Origin: Cronobacter dublinensis subsp. dublinensis LMG 23823 | GTDB taxonomy: Bacteria; Pseudomonadota; Gammaproteobacteria; Enterobacterales; Enterobacteriaceae | Direction of reading: 5' to 3' | Length of the DNA stretch: 64,000 bases | Assembly (NCBI RefSeq): GCF_001277235.1 | Contig: NZ_CP012266.1 | Location: 1,674,001 to 1,738,000 of the forward strand | In this document: positions 16,233 to 24,312 of the stretch, piece after piece | How the letters are laid out: the number at the start of each line of letters is the position of its first letter | Position numbering within the stretch: position 1 is the first letter of the stretch | Translations under genes and position numbers: made by a program | The notes under the pieces: generated by a model | Database searches by the model: none | What the model was told of the DNA's origin: nothing | Seen by the model: only the letters and a program-made list of their open reading frames with translations

Positions 16233-17063
16233 TCAGGCCGCGGGAGTGGTGAGATCGCGATATTTCTTCAGTACCGGATCGTTCACCGCGCCAGGATTGT
16301 TAAGCTCCCAGAGTCCGCGCGTAATACCATCATTAATTAAATAGATAACGCCCGTTTCGATTGCCGACATCAGACACTGCATCACGGGTTCGTTGGCAGT
16401 ATACCCGACCTCACCTTCCAGCAGCCGCTGATATTCAATAAAGCGAAAGACGCCTGCCTGCACCTCATAAGACAGAATTGTTTTACTGGTATTAACGGAA
16501 GAGAGAACCTCGCCGGTACTGACATTCACGACGCGTAAATTCACGGCGACCTGATCGAGCTGGTATTGTGTATCTGCTCCAATGCCGAAATATTTCGCTC
16601 CAGCGCCGCCCGATTTAATATTACTTTCGTAGCCAATAATCGAGCCTTCAATCATGACGTTGGCGGACATTAACGACTGCAGCGGCATACGGTTATTATC
16701 GCCGACCGTGCCATTTTCCTGCGAGGCGCGAATAATTTTTCGCTCGTTGAGTAGATTCTGAAGCCCCTGGCGTTCCAGAGGAATAAACCAGCGCGAATCT
16801 TTTAATGCTGTGACCAGCATGGCGGTGGCGCTCTGCGGTACGGCGGTTGAGAAGTTGCTGGCCGGGTAAGGTTTGAATTGCCCGGTTTCATCCTGAATAT
16901 TGTATACCGAGACGTAAAGTTTCCCTTTCGGCTCCGGCAGATGCGTCAAATCCTGATAGCTTTGCCCGCGCGGCATCAGGGTTGGGCTTGCGGCCTCCTT
17001 TGGAGGCGCGGTCAGGCATCCGCTTAACATTATGGTGGCGATAAGAACGATCAGGCGCTGCAT
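16233..17063 (-). CDS. csgG: CsgG, outer-membrane curli secretion channel
   Basis: This 276-residue lipoprotein has a signal peptide with lipobox LSGC at about residue 16. The constriction loop YPASNF keeps the Tyr, Asn and Phe that line the pore in E. coli CsgG. The remainder (QLDQVAVNLRVVN, GEVLSSVNTSKTILS) matches the transmembrane hairpins of the nonameric channel. It is the last gene of csgDEFG and exports CsgA and CsgB as unfolded chains. The transcript ends at the shared terminator at 16200-16225. Confidence 0.97.
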   Translation of the reverse strand: MQRLIVLIATIMLSGCLTAPPKEAASPTLMPRGQSYQDLTHLPEPKGKLYVSVYNIQDETGQFKPYPASNFSTAVPQSATAMLVTALKDSRWFIPLERQGLQNLLNERKIIRASQENGTVGDNNRMPLQSLMSANVMIEGSIIGYESNIKSGGAGAKYFGIGADTQYQLDQVAVNLRVVNVSTGEVLSSVNTSKTILSYEVQAGVFRFIEYQRLLEGEVGYTANEPVMQCLMSAIETGVIYLINDGITRGLWELNNPGAVNDPVLKKYRDLTTPAA

Positions 17064-17091
17064 TGTCGTAATCCTTCTGTTATCACAGCAT

Positions 17092-17505
17092 TTAAAAATT
17101 GGTCGATCCTGACTGTAAGCCGGAAACCTGGATCGTGGAGGTTTTACCGGTTTTTCGGTCGGTCACGTTGAGATACAGCTGACCGTCACGATTGGCGATA
17201 TCGACGATAAAATCGTTGGTGACCATACGACCCGGCTTTCCTTTATTAATGTTGGTTAACAGACCACCCAGCAACTGTGACTGAAGCGCCTGCGTGAAAT
17301 TATCCAGCGCCGATGGCGTATCAATTTTGTAATCGTCGTAAGACGGGTCTTTATAAGAGTTTTGCGCCTGCGCGTTGTTCAGCAAAAAAGGGCCGTTATT
17401 AGGGTTTCCGCCGAAACTGGGATTACGAAACTGAAAGGTCATATTTCCGGCCAGACCCGAGTGTGATAGCAACAATAACGTCATGACAGCAAGTGTCCGC
17501 CGCAT
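17092..17505 (-). CDS. csgF: CsgF, curli assembly factor
   Basis: This 137-residue protein has a signal peptide ending SGLAG. The mature N-terminus MTFQFRNPSFGGNPNNGPFL is the segment that binds inside the CsgG pore in E. coli. A helix with Q-rich repeats (TQALQSQLLGGL) and the C-terminal beta domain follow. It couples CsgB nucleation to secretion at the cell surface. It lies 28 bp from csgG. Confidence 0.96.
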   Translation of the reverse strand: MRRTLAVMTLLLLSHSGLAGNMTFQFRNPSFGGNPNNGPFLLNNAQAQNSYKDPSYDDYKIDTPSALDNFTQALQSQLLGGLLTNINKGKPGRMVTNDFIVDIANRDGQLYLNVTDRKTGKTSTIQVSGLQSGSTNF

Positions 17506-17528
17506 AGCAGCCTCCGTCGTTCAGTGAA

Positions 17529-17918
17529 TTAAAATTCATCGCCGGTTAAATCACCGGTACTGAGTAACGCTTTATCTATCTGACGCTGTTTCAGCGCCTC
17601 GCTGGCCTGCGCGATTGCAAGCTCAACCGCTTTATCCGCCCCTCTGCGGGAAGGAAATAAAAAAGTCTGGTAAATCACATCCTGATCGAGCGTAAGGGTT
17701 ATCCAGCTACCCCAGCGCGCACTCGGCTTTTCACTGACTGAGAGAGTGCCGTCAAAAGGCGTATCCCATTTCTCAGCAAAATCGCGATAAAAATCATGGC
17801 CGACCGAGGAGACCGTATGGTCGGTAACCAGACCGGGGATCTCGGGTTCAACGGCATGCCCGCACACCGCCGCGCCCCAGAGTGTCGTAATGAGGCCACA
17901 CAAGAGCCAGCGCTTCAT
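17529..17918 (-). CDS. csgE: CsgE, periplasmic curli specificity factor
   Basis: This 129-residue protein is the same length as in E. coli. It has a signal peptide ending in GHA and the conserved segments VPGL/IPGLVTDHTVSS, GHDFYR, PSARWGSWITLT and ALLSTGDLTGDEF. In E. coli a CsgE nonamer caps CsgG and directs CsgA to the pore. I chose ATG at 17918-17916 over the TTG one codon earlier. The csgD stop lies 3 bp before it, so the genes are translationally linked. Confidence 0.96.
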   Translation of the reverse strand: MKRWLLCGLITTLWGAAVCGHAVEPEIPGLVTDHTVSSVGHDFYRDFAEKWDTPFDGTLSVSEKPSARWGSWITLTLDQDVIYQTFLFPSRRGADKAVELAIAQASEALKQRQIDKALLSTGDLTGDEF

Positions 17919-17921
17919 CAA

Positions 17922-18572
17922 TTAGCCCCTCATGTGATGGTTTGCCCAGGTGACGGCCTGTGTACGGTTTTTGACCGCCAGCTTTTTAAACAGGTTATAA
18001 AGATGGGTTTTGACGGTGTTTTCACTGATAAAGAGTGAGCGGGCGATTTCCAGGTTAGAGGCACCGAAGCGCAGTTTATTGAGGATCTCTTTTTCGCGAT
18101 GCGTCAGCAGGACGGCATCGCAGGTCATGAAGTGGTAAAAACCGGAGCGGGTGATCAGGTAACTTGCCAGGCGCTGATTGAAAAAACACTCGCCCCGCAG
18201 GATGCAGCGCATCCCATCAATTACGCGCTTTTCATCATCAGTCGCGTAAAACACGCCGCTAATGTGCGGCCATTTTTCTATTTCCTGAAAGGGGTATTCA
18301 TCCTGCACATTTAACAGAATGAGTTTTGCAGTCTGTTGACGCCGTCCGAGATTATCTTTCCAGTAAGAAATGCTTTTTTTATCGGCTTCAGCCATATCTA
18401 ATAGAATAAGCGATCCTGCTGGTATCTCTTCCAGAGAGCGCTGAATGTTATGAATTTTGCCCTCCAGGTTAAGAGCGATTTTAAAATTATGCAATAACGC
18501 GCTGGCTTGCAGGGACGGTTTGGTGATCAACAATAATGACTGACCATGTAACGCATGGAATTCATTAATCAT
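17922..18572 (-). CDS. csgD: CsgD, master regulator of curli and biofilm
   Basis: This 216-residue LuxR/FixJ-type activator has the same length as in E. coli. The N-terminal receiver-like domain lacks a full phosphorylation pocket, as in other CsgD. The C-terminal helix-turn-helix is nearly unchanged (THREKEILNKLR, ARSLFISENTVKTHLYNLFKK). It activates csgBAC, which starts about 700 bp away on the other strand. A leader of about 150 nt with a hairpin lies upstream. N-terminal residues differ more from E. coli than the DNA-binding half. Confidence 0.97.
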   Translation of the reverse strand: MINEFHALHGQSLLLITKPSLQASALLHNFKIALNLEGKIHNIQRSLEEIPAGSLILLDMAEADKKSISYWKDNLGRRQQTAKLILLNVQDEYPFQEIEKWPHISGVFYATDDEKRVIDGMRCILRGECFFNQRLASYLITRSGFYHFMTCDAVLLTHREKEILNKLRFGASNLEIARSLFISENTVKTHLYNLFKKLAVKNRTQAVTWANHHMRG

Positions 18573-18674
18573 GATGAAACCCCGTTTTATTTACACACGG
18601 CTGATGAAGAAAATCCATCAGCCTTCCGTATCGGTGAGCATTGTTATGTGTTAGCCAAAAATAAAAGACACCTG

Positions 18675-18691
18675 TCGCCAGTGGCTGGCGA
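18675..18691 (-). promoter_or_regulatory. Hairpin in the csgD leader
   Basis: On the minus strand TCGCCAG-CCA-CTGGCGA is a perfect 7-bp stem about 105 nt upstream of the csgD start, inside the predicted leader. csgD leaders are targets of several small RNAs in E. coli, so a regulatory role is plausible. Confidence 0.5.
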
Positions 18692-18724
18692 TAAAAATAA
18701 AAACAAGAAAATTCTTATTGGTCC

Positions 18725-18780
18725 AATCTAACTATTGCGCGGTTTAAAGCAAGTGTTAAAAAAGTAACTAAATGTAACTA
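18725..18780 (-). promoter_or_regulatory. csgD promoter and OmpR-like region
   Basis: The minus strand shows TTAGTTAC, then TTTTTTAACACTTG, then a -10-like TAGATT (18730-18725). These follow the order seen in the E. coli csgD promoter, where OmpR binds just upstream of the -10. The predicted start would give a leader of about 146 nt. Confidence 0.6.
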
Positions 18781-19143
18781 AAAATTGTTAAATATTTCTT
18801 ATGGTTTAGGGGTGGTTAAGCTTCGTTGTAGCATGGCGAAGGGTTTTAGGCAGGTTAATCTCAGTGGAAAATGCGTTTAACTCTTTTATTTTAAAGTGCT
18901 TTTAGTTTTTTTCAGGCTCTCTGGGACAAACGTTACTATGACGACAGGCAGCGAGTGCTACAGCGGCCGCCTCAATAAAAAACCGGAGATAACTCTCAGT
19001 AATAACAAAGCTGTGAGCTTGTAGTAATAATTAAAAAATAAAATAAGTATGACGGGTTTATTAATGAGGCGGCGATTTCTAATCCTTTTTCACATGAATG
19101 AATCATACCTCAATTGCAGAGATGGGTTATAAAATACGAAAAA

Positions 19144-19179
19144 CAGGTGAGGTTTTTTATAAATATCGCAAGACATACT
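19144..19179 (+). promoter_or_regulatory. csgBAC promoter with CsgD box
   Basis: CAGGTGAGGTT at 19144-19154 matches the CsgD box of the form CGGGTGAGTTA. The -10-like CATACT at 19174-19179 and the bases between (AAATATCGCAAGACATACT) closely follow the E. coli csgBA promoter. Confidence 0.75.
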
Positions 19180-19273
19180 GCTTGTCGTGGCGTGACGATC
19201 TACCGATTTCAGGTGCTCATCTTCGCCTGTGGCGTGAGGTTTAAAATGTTAAGCCTTGAGGGCCAGGTGTAAT

Positions 19274-19729
19274 ATGAAGAAATTATTGCTGAGCTGTTGT
19301 TTTGTTTCTCTGTTAGCGTCACCGCCGGTGTTTGCGGTTGAAACGGATATGGCTGGCGCTGAATATAACTTTGCCGTAAATGAATTAAGCCGCTCTTCAC
19401 TGAATCAGGCAGCCGTTATTGGCCAGGAAGGCTCACGAAACAACGCGCGGATAGGCCAGGAAGGAACCAAATTACAGGCCACGATTGTGCAAAATGGTAT
19501 CGCTAACCAGGCCGCTATCGATCAGCGTGGGGATGCCAATGTGGCTTCTGTTACGCAAACAGGCGCCGCTAATCAGGCAACGATTAGCCAGGAGGGCTAT
19601 GGGAATCTCGCTTCGGTAACTCAACAGGGTGTGGGTAACCGTGCAAGCATTATCCAGGCAGGGACGCAAAAAGCTGCAGTTGTTGTACAAAGGCAGTCAA
19701 TGATGGCCGTTCGCATCATTCAGCGTTAA
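19274..19729 (+). CDS. csgB: CsgB, curli nucleator (minor subunit)
   Basis: This 151-residue protein, as long as in E. coli, has a signal peptide ending in FAVE or just before. The mature chain opens EYNFAVNELSRSS and then runs through five imperfect repeats of the type Q-x-G-x-x-N-x-A-x-x-x-Q. The last repeat ends VVVQRQSMMAVRIIQR, which in E. coli anchors CsgB to the surface. ATG 19274 is chosen by this match. It nucleates CsgA fibres outside the cell. The csgA gene follows after 43 bp. Confidence 0.96.
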   Translation: MKKLLLSCCFVSLLASPPVFAVETDMAGAEYNFAVNELSRSSLNQAAVIGQEGSRNNARIGQEGTKLQATIVQNGIANQAAIDQRGDANVASVTQTGAANQATISQEGYGNLASVTQQGVGNRASIIQAGTQKAAVVVQRQSMMAVRIIQR

Positions 19730-19772
19730 CGCCATTTCGTGTTTTTATCATCTTTCCAATGGGGGTTGTCTC

Positions 19773-20189
19773 ATGAAATTGATTAAAATCGCTGTTATCG
19801 CCGCGCTGGTTGTTTCCGGTAGCGCTATGGCATTTCCTTTCCATCAGTCCGCTGAAAACTCCACGCTGAAAATTTACCAGCAAGGCGTTAACAACAATAC
19901 GACCGCACTGCAGTCGGATGCTAAAAACTCAACGACCGAAATCAATCAGCTCGGCACGGCGAACGGCGCAGATGTCGGGCAGGGGGCTAATGACAGCAAA
20001 ATCCTGCTTAATCAGAACGGTTTCGCCAACAACTCGACCATCGATCAATGGAATGGTCACGACTCCGGCGTGACGGTAAACCAGAACGGCGTCCAAAACG
20101 GCGCGCTGGTCAACCAGACCGCGTCCGGTTCACAGGTGTATGTAACCCAGACCGGTTACAGCAACCACGCCAGCGCCTCTCAGTATTGA
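19773..20189 (+). CDS. csgA: CsgA, major curli amyloid subunit
   Basis: This 138-residue protein has a signal peptide ending AMA at about residue 20. Five repeats follow, starting at STLKIYQQG, STTEINQLG, SKILLNQNG, SGVTVNQNG and SQVYVTQTG, each with the Q-x-G-x-x-N-x-x-x-x-x-Q pattern and ending QY as in other CsgA. The mature N-terminus before repeat 1 is only about nine residues (FPFHQSAEN). E. coli CsgA has 22 residues there, rich in glycine, used for targeting to the CsgG channel. The amyloid core looks intact. Confidence 0.95.
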   Translation: MKLIKIAVIAALVVSGSAMAFPFHQSAENSTLKIYQQGVNNNTTALQSDAKNSTTEINQLGTANGADVGQGANDSKILLNQNGFANNSTIDQWNGHDSGVTVNQNGVQNGALVNQTASGSQVYVTQTGYSNHASASQY

Positions 20190-20199
20190 TTATCAACGG

Positions 20200-20217
20200 G
20201 CAGGGCTACGGCCCTGC
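20200..20217 (+). terminator. Hairpin between csgA and csgC
   Basis: GCAGGG-CTACGG-CCCTGC with no strong T run. It probably stabilises csgBA mRNA or gives partial termination, so csgC is made at a lower level. Confidence 0.5.
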
Positions 20218-20234
20218 TTCATCAGGAGCGCACC

Positions 20235-20564
20235 ATGCTGGATTTACTGATGATCGCGGCCCTGAGCGGCGAGGTAGCATTCAACACGCAGCCCCAGGGA
20301 ACCGGCTGGCAAGTGACGCCCGTCGTGACCGTGGCACACCCTTGTCTGTGCCGTATTGAGATGGAGCTTCACCGGCAAGGCAGGGCGGGCAGCGTGGTCA
20401 CGCAGCAGAGAAAAGTGTTGACCCTGTCACCGAACACTCCTCTCGCATTATCCACCTTCTTCTTAAACCTCGCGGCTGACGATATCATCACGCTGCGGGT
20501 CATCGTCAGCGACAGCGGCGCGACGAGTTTTTACGGGCAGTGGTCACCGCCAGGGCGCCTGTAA
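20235..20564 (+). CDS. csgC: CsgC, periplasmic curli chaperone
   Basis: This 109-residue protein (110 in E. coli) has a short signal peptide and an Ig-like fold. The CLC motif at about residues 37-39 and segments such as EVAFNTQPQG and LSTFFLNLAADDIITLRV match the family. In E. coli CsgC keeps CsgA from forming amyloid in the periplasm. ATG 20235 follows CAGGAGCGC. It is the third gene of csgBAC. Confidence 0.93.
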   Translation: MLDLLMIAALSGEVAFNTQPQGTGWQVTPVVTVAHPCLCRIEMELHRQGRAGSVVTQQRKVLTLSPNTPLALSTFFLNLAADDIITLRVIVSDSGATSFYGQWSPPGRL

Positions 20565-20704
20565 CGCCAGTGGGCTGATTTAACATCTGTTTATAATTTT
20601 TACCGGACGATGAAATTCTTCTGCATCGGCTTTAATTATGTCAATTTGTAATTTATATGTTAATTGCAAGTTAAAATAATAACGCCTCTGCAGGAGACCT
20701 CGAT

Positions 20705-21007
20705 ATGCACAAGTCGCTTTCCCTTACGCTAATCGCTACCGCACTCGTCGGATTCTCCGCGTTAGCCCAGGCCCGGACAGGCGGAACCATTGCCTTTCAT
20801 GGCGCTATTGTTGAAGAGGTCTGTTCGGTGGCGCATAACGCCGCGCGCATTGAGCTCTCCTGCCCACGCGGCCATCAGGTGCATCGCCAGACGCTCTCAT
20901 TGCTCTCCTCTGGCGTGCGCGAGCTCCACTCGCCGTGGGTGCACAGCCGCCTCGATTACCTTAATCCTGAACATACCCTCGGCATCCTGACCCTGACCTA
21001 CCGTTAA
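20705..21007 (+). CDS. ymdA: YmdA, small exported protein of unknown role
   Basis: This 100-residue protein has a signal peptide ending ALAQA at about residue 23. The mature start GGTIAFHGAIVEEVCSV looks like the first strand of a type 1 pilin, with two cysteines (about residues 40 and 53) that could form a disulphide. The rest is short for a full pilin domain. E. coli YmdA (103 residues) lies at the same place after csgC. No function is known. The ATG follows CAGGAGACC. Confidence 0.88.
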   Translation: MHKSLSLTLIATALVGFSALAQARTGGTIAFHGAIVEEVCSVAHNAARIELSCPRGHQVHRQTLSLLSSGVRELHSPWVHSRLDYLNPEHTLGILTLTYR

Positions 21008-21071
21008 GCGTTGACGGCGACCGGGCGCGCTGTTCTACACTTGAATGAACAGCGTTTATCAGGAGAGAAGT

Positions 21072-21614
21072 ATGTCAGGGCGCATTGAAGTGGTGCAGGG
21101 CGATATCACCCGCATCGATACCGACGTTATCGTCAACGCCGCCAACCCTTCGCTGATGGGCGGCGGCGGTGTGGATGGCGCTATCCACCGGGCTGCCGGG
21201 CCTGCGTTGCTGGCCGCGTGTAAGGTTGTGCGCCAGCAGCAGGGCGAATGCCAGCCGGGGCATGCGGTCATTACCGAGGCGGGCAACCTGGCGGCGAAAG
21301 CCGTGGTGCATACCGTAGGCCCAGTCTGGCGCGGCGGGCACGATAACGAACCGCAACTTCTGGCGGACGCCTATCGCAACAGCCTTGAACTGGTTATCGC
21401 GAACGGCTATCGCAGCGTGGCGTTCCCGGCAATCAGCACCGGCATTTACGGCTATCCGAAAGCGGCGGCGGCGCAAATCGCCTTTGATACCGTTTCGGAT
21501 TATCTCACCAGGCGCCCTCAGCTTCAGCAGGTATACTTTGTCTGCTATGACGAAGAAAACTTCCTGCTTTACCAGCGGTTACTGGGACAATACGACGCAC
21601 AGCCGGGCGCATAA
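21072..21614 (+). CDS. ymdB: YmdB, macrodomain O-acetyl-ADP-ribose deacetylase and RNase III regulator
   Basis: This 180-residue protein is one macrodomain. Ligand-binding motifs are VVQGDITRIDTDVIVNAAN at the N-terminus, GGGGVDGAIH near residue 32, and PAISTGIYGYP near residue 120. E. coli YmdB cleaves O-acetyl-ADP-ribose and can inhibit RNase III, affecting biofilm. ATG 21072 follows AGGAGAGAAG. The downstream clsC frame overlaps its 3' end, so the two are linked in translation. Confidence 0.94.
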   Translation: MSGRIEVVQGDITRIDTDVIVNAANPSLMGGGGVDGAIHRAAGPALLAACKVVRQQQGECQPGHAVITEAGNLAAKAVVHTVGPVWRGGHDNEPQLLADAYRNSLELVIANGYRSVAFPAISTGIYGYPKAAAAQIAFDTVSDYLTRRPQLQQVYFVCYDEENFLLYQRLLGQYDAQPGA

Positions 21615-23034
21615 TACCCGGCTCGGTCGCGCTATTGCGCCGACCACGGCCCAGCACCCCAACGACAGCGGTTTACATCCGCTCGATGACAGCCTCGATG
21701 CCTTCGCCGCCCGCTATCTGCTGGCGGAGATGGCCGAGGAGACGATCGACGTTCAGTACTATATCTGGGAAGACGATATGTCCGGGCGGCTGCTGTTCGG
21801 CGCGCTGCTGGCGGCGGCGCGGCACGGCGTGCGGGTGCGTATTCTGCTTGATGACAACAATACCGTGGGCATGGATGACACGCTGCGTCTGCTCAACGCG
21901 CACCCGAATATCGAAATTCGCCTCTTTAATCCGTTCTCGTTTCGCACGCTGCGCGCACTGGGCTATCTCACCGATTTCGCCAGGCTTAATCGCCGGATGC
22001 ACAATAAAAGCTTCACGGTGGATGGCGAGGTGACGATCATCGGCGGGCGCAACGTGGGCGATGCCTATTTCGGCGCAGGCGAGCAGCCGCTGTTTTCCGA
22101 CCTTGATGTGCTGGCAATTGGCCCTGTCGTGGCGGACGTTACCCGGGATTTCGAGCGCTACTGGAAGAGCCGCTCGGTGTCAACGCTTGATAGCGTACTG
22201 GAGGTTGACGCCGAGGAGATTGACGCCCGCGTTCAGCTGCCGCCGCACTGGAAGGACGACCCGGTGGCGCAGCGTTATCTGGAGCGGCTTGAAAGCACAC
22301 GCTTTGCGAGCTATATCGAAACCCGCACGCTCCCGCTGGTGTGGGCTAAAACCCGCCTTCTGAGCGACGACCCGCGCAAAGGGCAGGGGAGAGCGCGCAC
22401 CCATACGCTGCTGCCACAGCGCATGATGACGCTTATCGGCGAGCCCAAAACCCAGTTTGATATTATCTCGTCCTATTTCGTGCCGACCCGCGGCGGTGTG
22501 GCATTGCTGCTGGCGCTACGCCGCAAGGGGGTGAAAATCGCGATTCTGACCAATTCGCTGGCCGCGAATGATGTCGCGGTCGTGCATGCCGGTTACGCGC
22601 GCTGGCGCAAAAAACTGCTGCGCCACGGTGTTGAGTTGTATGAGCTGAAACCGACCCGCGATCCAGGCCGTGTGCCGCACGATCGTGGGCTTACCGGGAA
22701 CTCCGGCTCCAGCCTGCATGCCAAGACGTTCAGCGTTGACGGGAATCAGGTGTTTATCGGCTCGTTTAACTTCGATCCGCGCTCGGCGATGCTCAACACC
22801 GAAATGGGGTTTGTGATTGAAAGCGAAACGCTCGCGGGCGCGATACATAAGCGTTTTACGCGCACGCGGCGCGAGGCGGCATGGGCGCTACGGCTCGACC
22901 GCTGGGGACGCATCAACTGGATAGAAGAGAAAGACGGCAAAGAGATTGTCTGGAAAAAGGAGCCGAAAACGCGCTTCTGGCAGCGCCTGCTGGTGCGCCT
23001 GGTGTACCGGCTGCCGGTTGAGTGGATGCTCTGA
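21547..23034 (+). CDS. clsC: ClsC, cardiolipin synthase C
   Basis: This phospholipase D-family enzyme forms cardiolipin from phosphatidylglycerol and phosphatidylethanolamine at the inner membrane. Two HKD motifs are present: HNKSFTVDG at about residue 156 and HAKTFSVDG at about residue 392. From DDSLDAFAARY onward the match to E. coli ClsC is strong. The start is uncertain: ATG 21547 overlaps ymdB by 68 bp and gives 495 residues, against 473 in E. coli; there is no good later ATG before the conserved part. YmdB is reported to be needed for full ClsC activity. Confidence 0.93.
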   Translation: MTKKTSCFTSGYWDNTTHSRAHNTRLGRAIAPTTAQHPNDSGLHPLDDSLDAFAARYLLAEMAEETIDVQYYIWEDDMSGRLLFGALLAAARHGVRVRILLDDNNTVGMDDTLRLLNAHPNIEIRLFNPFSFRTLRALGYLTDFARLNRRMHNKSFTVDGEVTIIGGRNVGDAYFGAGEQPLFSDLDVLAIGPVVADVTRDFERYWKSRSVSTLDSVLEVDAEEIDARVQLPPHWKDDPVAQRYLERLESTRFASYIETRTLPLVWAKTRLLSDDPRKGQGRARTHTLLPQRMMTLIGEPKTQFDIISSYFVPTRGGVALLLALRRKGVKIAILTNSLAANDVAVVHAGYARWRKKLLRHGVELYELKPTRDPGRVPHDRGLTGNSGSSLHAKTFSVDGNQVFIGSFNFDPRSAMLNTEMGFVIESETLAGAIHKRFTRTRREAAWALRLDRWGRINWIEEKDGKEIVWKKEPKTRFWQRLLVRLVYRLPVEWML

Positions 23035-23037
23035 CAT

Positions 23038-23085
23038 CCAACCCCAAAACCAACCCCAAAACCAACCCCAAAACAAACCCCAAAA
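23038..23085. repeat. 12-bp tandem repeat after clsC
   Basis: Three perfect copies of CCAACCCCAAAA start at 23038, 23050 and 23062, followed by a fourth copy with one change. It begins 4 bp after the clsC stop, between two convergent genes. Confidence 0.9.
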
Positions 23086-23128
23086 ACACATCCGCTGCGC
23101 ATTAACGACGCGCCAGTCACACGCTAAC

Positions 23129-23149
23129 CACGCGCCGCAAAGGCGCGTG
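23129..23149. terminator. Hairpin between clsC and opgC
   Basis: CACGCGCC-GCAAA-GGCGCGTG, a perfect 8-bp stem lying between convergent genes. Neither side has a clear T run, so it may end or stabilise transcripts rather than act as a strong terminator. Confidence 0.55.
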
Positions 23150-23154
23150 TCCGA

Positions 23155-24312
23155 TCACCCCGTCGCCGTGCCTGGCGCCGGGGTTTTATTTTGCGGTTTG
23201 CCGGAGAAAAGGAATCGCAGCAGCGGAATACGCAGATGCACCTCGTAAAGCACCACGGCGATGCCAATCACAAACACCAGGCCTGTGATAAAGCCGAGCG
23301 CGTTCGAGTGGATGTGCGGCGTGATGTACGCGCCGAAGAACAGCGTCAGCGGATGGTGCACCAGATAGATAAACAGCGACGCGTTCACAAAATAGGTCAC
23401 GCGTGAGGATTTAAAGTTCAACAGGCGATGGCCGAGCGAGAATACCACGTTGACCATCCACAGCCCCATCAGCATGCTGATCACGTTGTCGGTTTCATAC
23501 ATCCAGGCGTCGCCGCTGCCGTAGTGCTGATTGAGCAGATAGGCGATAAACGCCGCCGTCGCGCCGACCGCGCAGCCCGGCGAAAACGTGGTGAAGCGCT
23601 CTTTTAGCGAGGCATGCTTAAAGGCCAGCGCGCCGAGAATGAAAAACGGCGAATAAAATAAAGTTTGCATCACCACAAAATTAAACAAACCGTCGCTTAA
23701 TATCGGCGCATAAACGATAAAAATAAGGCGGCGCAGGGCGGCGAAAGCGATGCCGAGGAGTAAAAACAGCGCTGAGAGTTTTCCTAATGTCAGGCGTTCC
23801 GCCAGCGCCGCGCTTTTTGCTTCCGGCCAGTTTTTTATCTGCTGAAAGATCAGTAAACCGATCGTCGTGAACACCACCAGCACCAACAAAAACCATAAAT
23901 GTGAGGTGAGTTCCCACACCAGCGTGTTGTATTTGTCGTAACCGGAAAGCGTATGCCAGTCATCGGTACGGCCTTTCACATATTGCAGCATCAAAAATTG
24001 CGGCAGCGTGAGGAGCGGAATGGCGGTCAGCATCGGGATGCCGACGCGCTCAACACGCACTTTCCACCAGCGTTTGCGCGGGTAGCGCAGGAACAGCATG
24101 TAGGAAAAATACCCTGAAATAACAAAGAAGACCTGCATGCGAAAGGCGTGAATGAAATCGTTGAACAGCGTCAGGCCCGCGGAGGGCGTCAGGCTGTTAA
24201 CATGCCACTGGTGCGTGGAATAGATAAGCGAAATATGAAAGGGGATGCCTAAAAGCATCAACCATGCGCGGATGGAATCGAGAAAAAACTCTCTCTGTGT
24301 CGACGTCGTCAT
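23155..24312 (-). CDS. opgC: OpgC, succinyltransferase of osmoregulated periplasmic glucans
   Basis: This 385-residue membrane protein of the acyltransferase 3 family has about ten membrane helices and the same length as in E. coli. Conserved segments are FLDSIRAWLMLLGIPFHISLIY, FRMQVFFVISGYFSYM and VNASLFIYLVHHPLTLFFGAY. It transfers succinyl groups to glucans in the periplasm. It is divergent from opgGH, with 265 bp between the starts. Confidence 0.95.
   Translation of the reverse strand: MTTSTQREFFLDSIRAWLMLLGIPFHISLIYSTHQWHVNSLTPSAGLTLFNDFIHAFRMQVFFVISGYFSYMLFLRYPRKRWWKVRVERVGIPMLTAIPLLTLPQFLMLQYVKGRTDDWHTLSGYDKYNTLVWELTSHLWFLLVLVVFTTIGLLIFQQIKNWPEAKSAALAERLTLGKLSALFLLLGIAFAALRRLIFIVYAPILSDGLFNFVVMQTLFYSPFFILGALAFKHASLKERFTTFSPGCAVGATAAFIAYLLNQHYGSGDAWMYETDNVISMLMGLWMVNVVFSLGHRLLNFKSSRVTYFVNASLFIYLVHHPLTLFFGAYITPHIHSNALGFITGLVFVIGIAVVLYEVHLRIPLLRFLFSGKPQNKTPAPGTATG

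Larger units (their letters stand above)
18573..19273. promoter_or_regulatory. csgD-csgBAC divergent regulatory region
   Basis: A 701-bp AT-rich region without genes separates the two curli operons; in E. coli it is of similar length and is bound by OmpR, CsgD, H-NS, IHF, RcsB and others. It holds recognisable promoter elements for both sides, listed separately. The middle part (about 18800-19100) shows no further element I can name. Confidence 0.85.
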
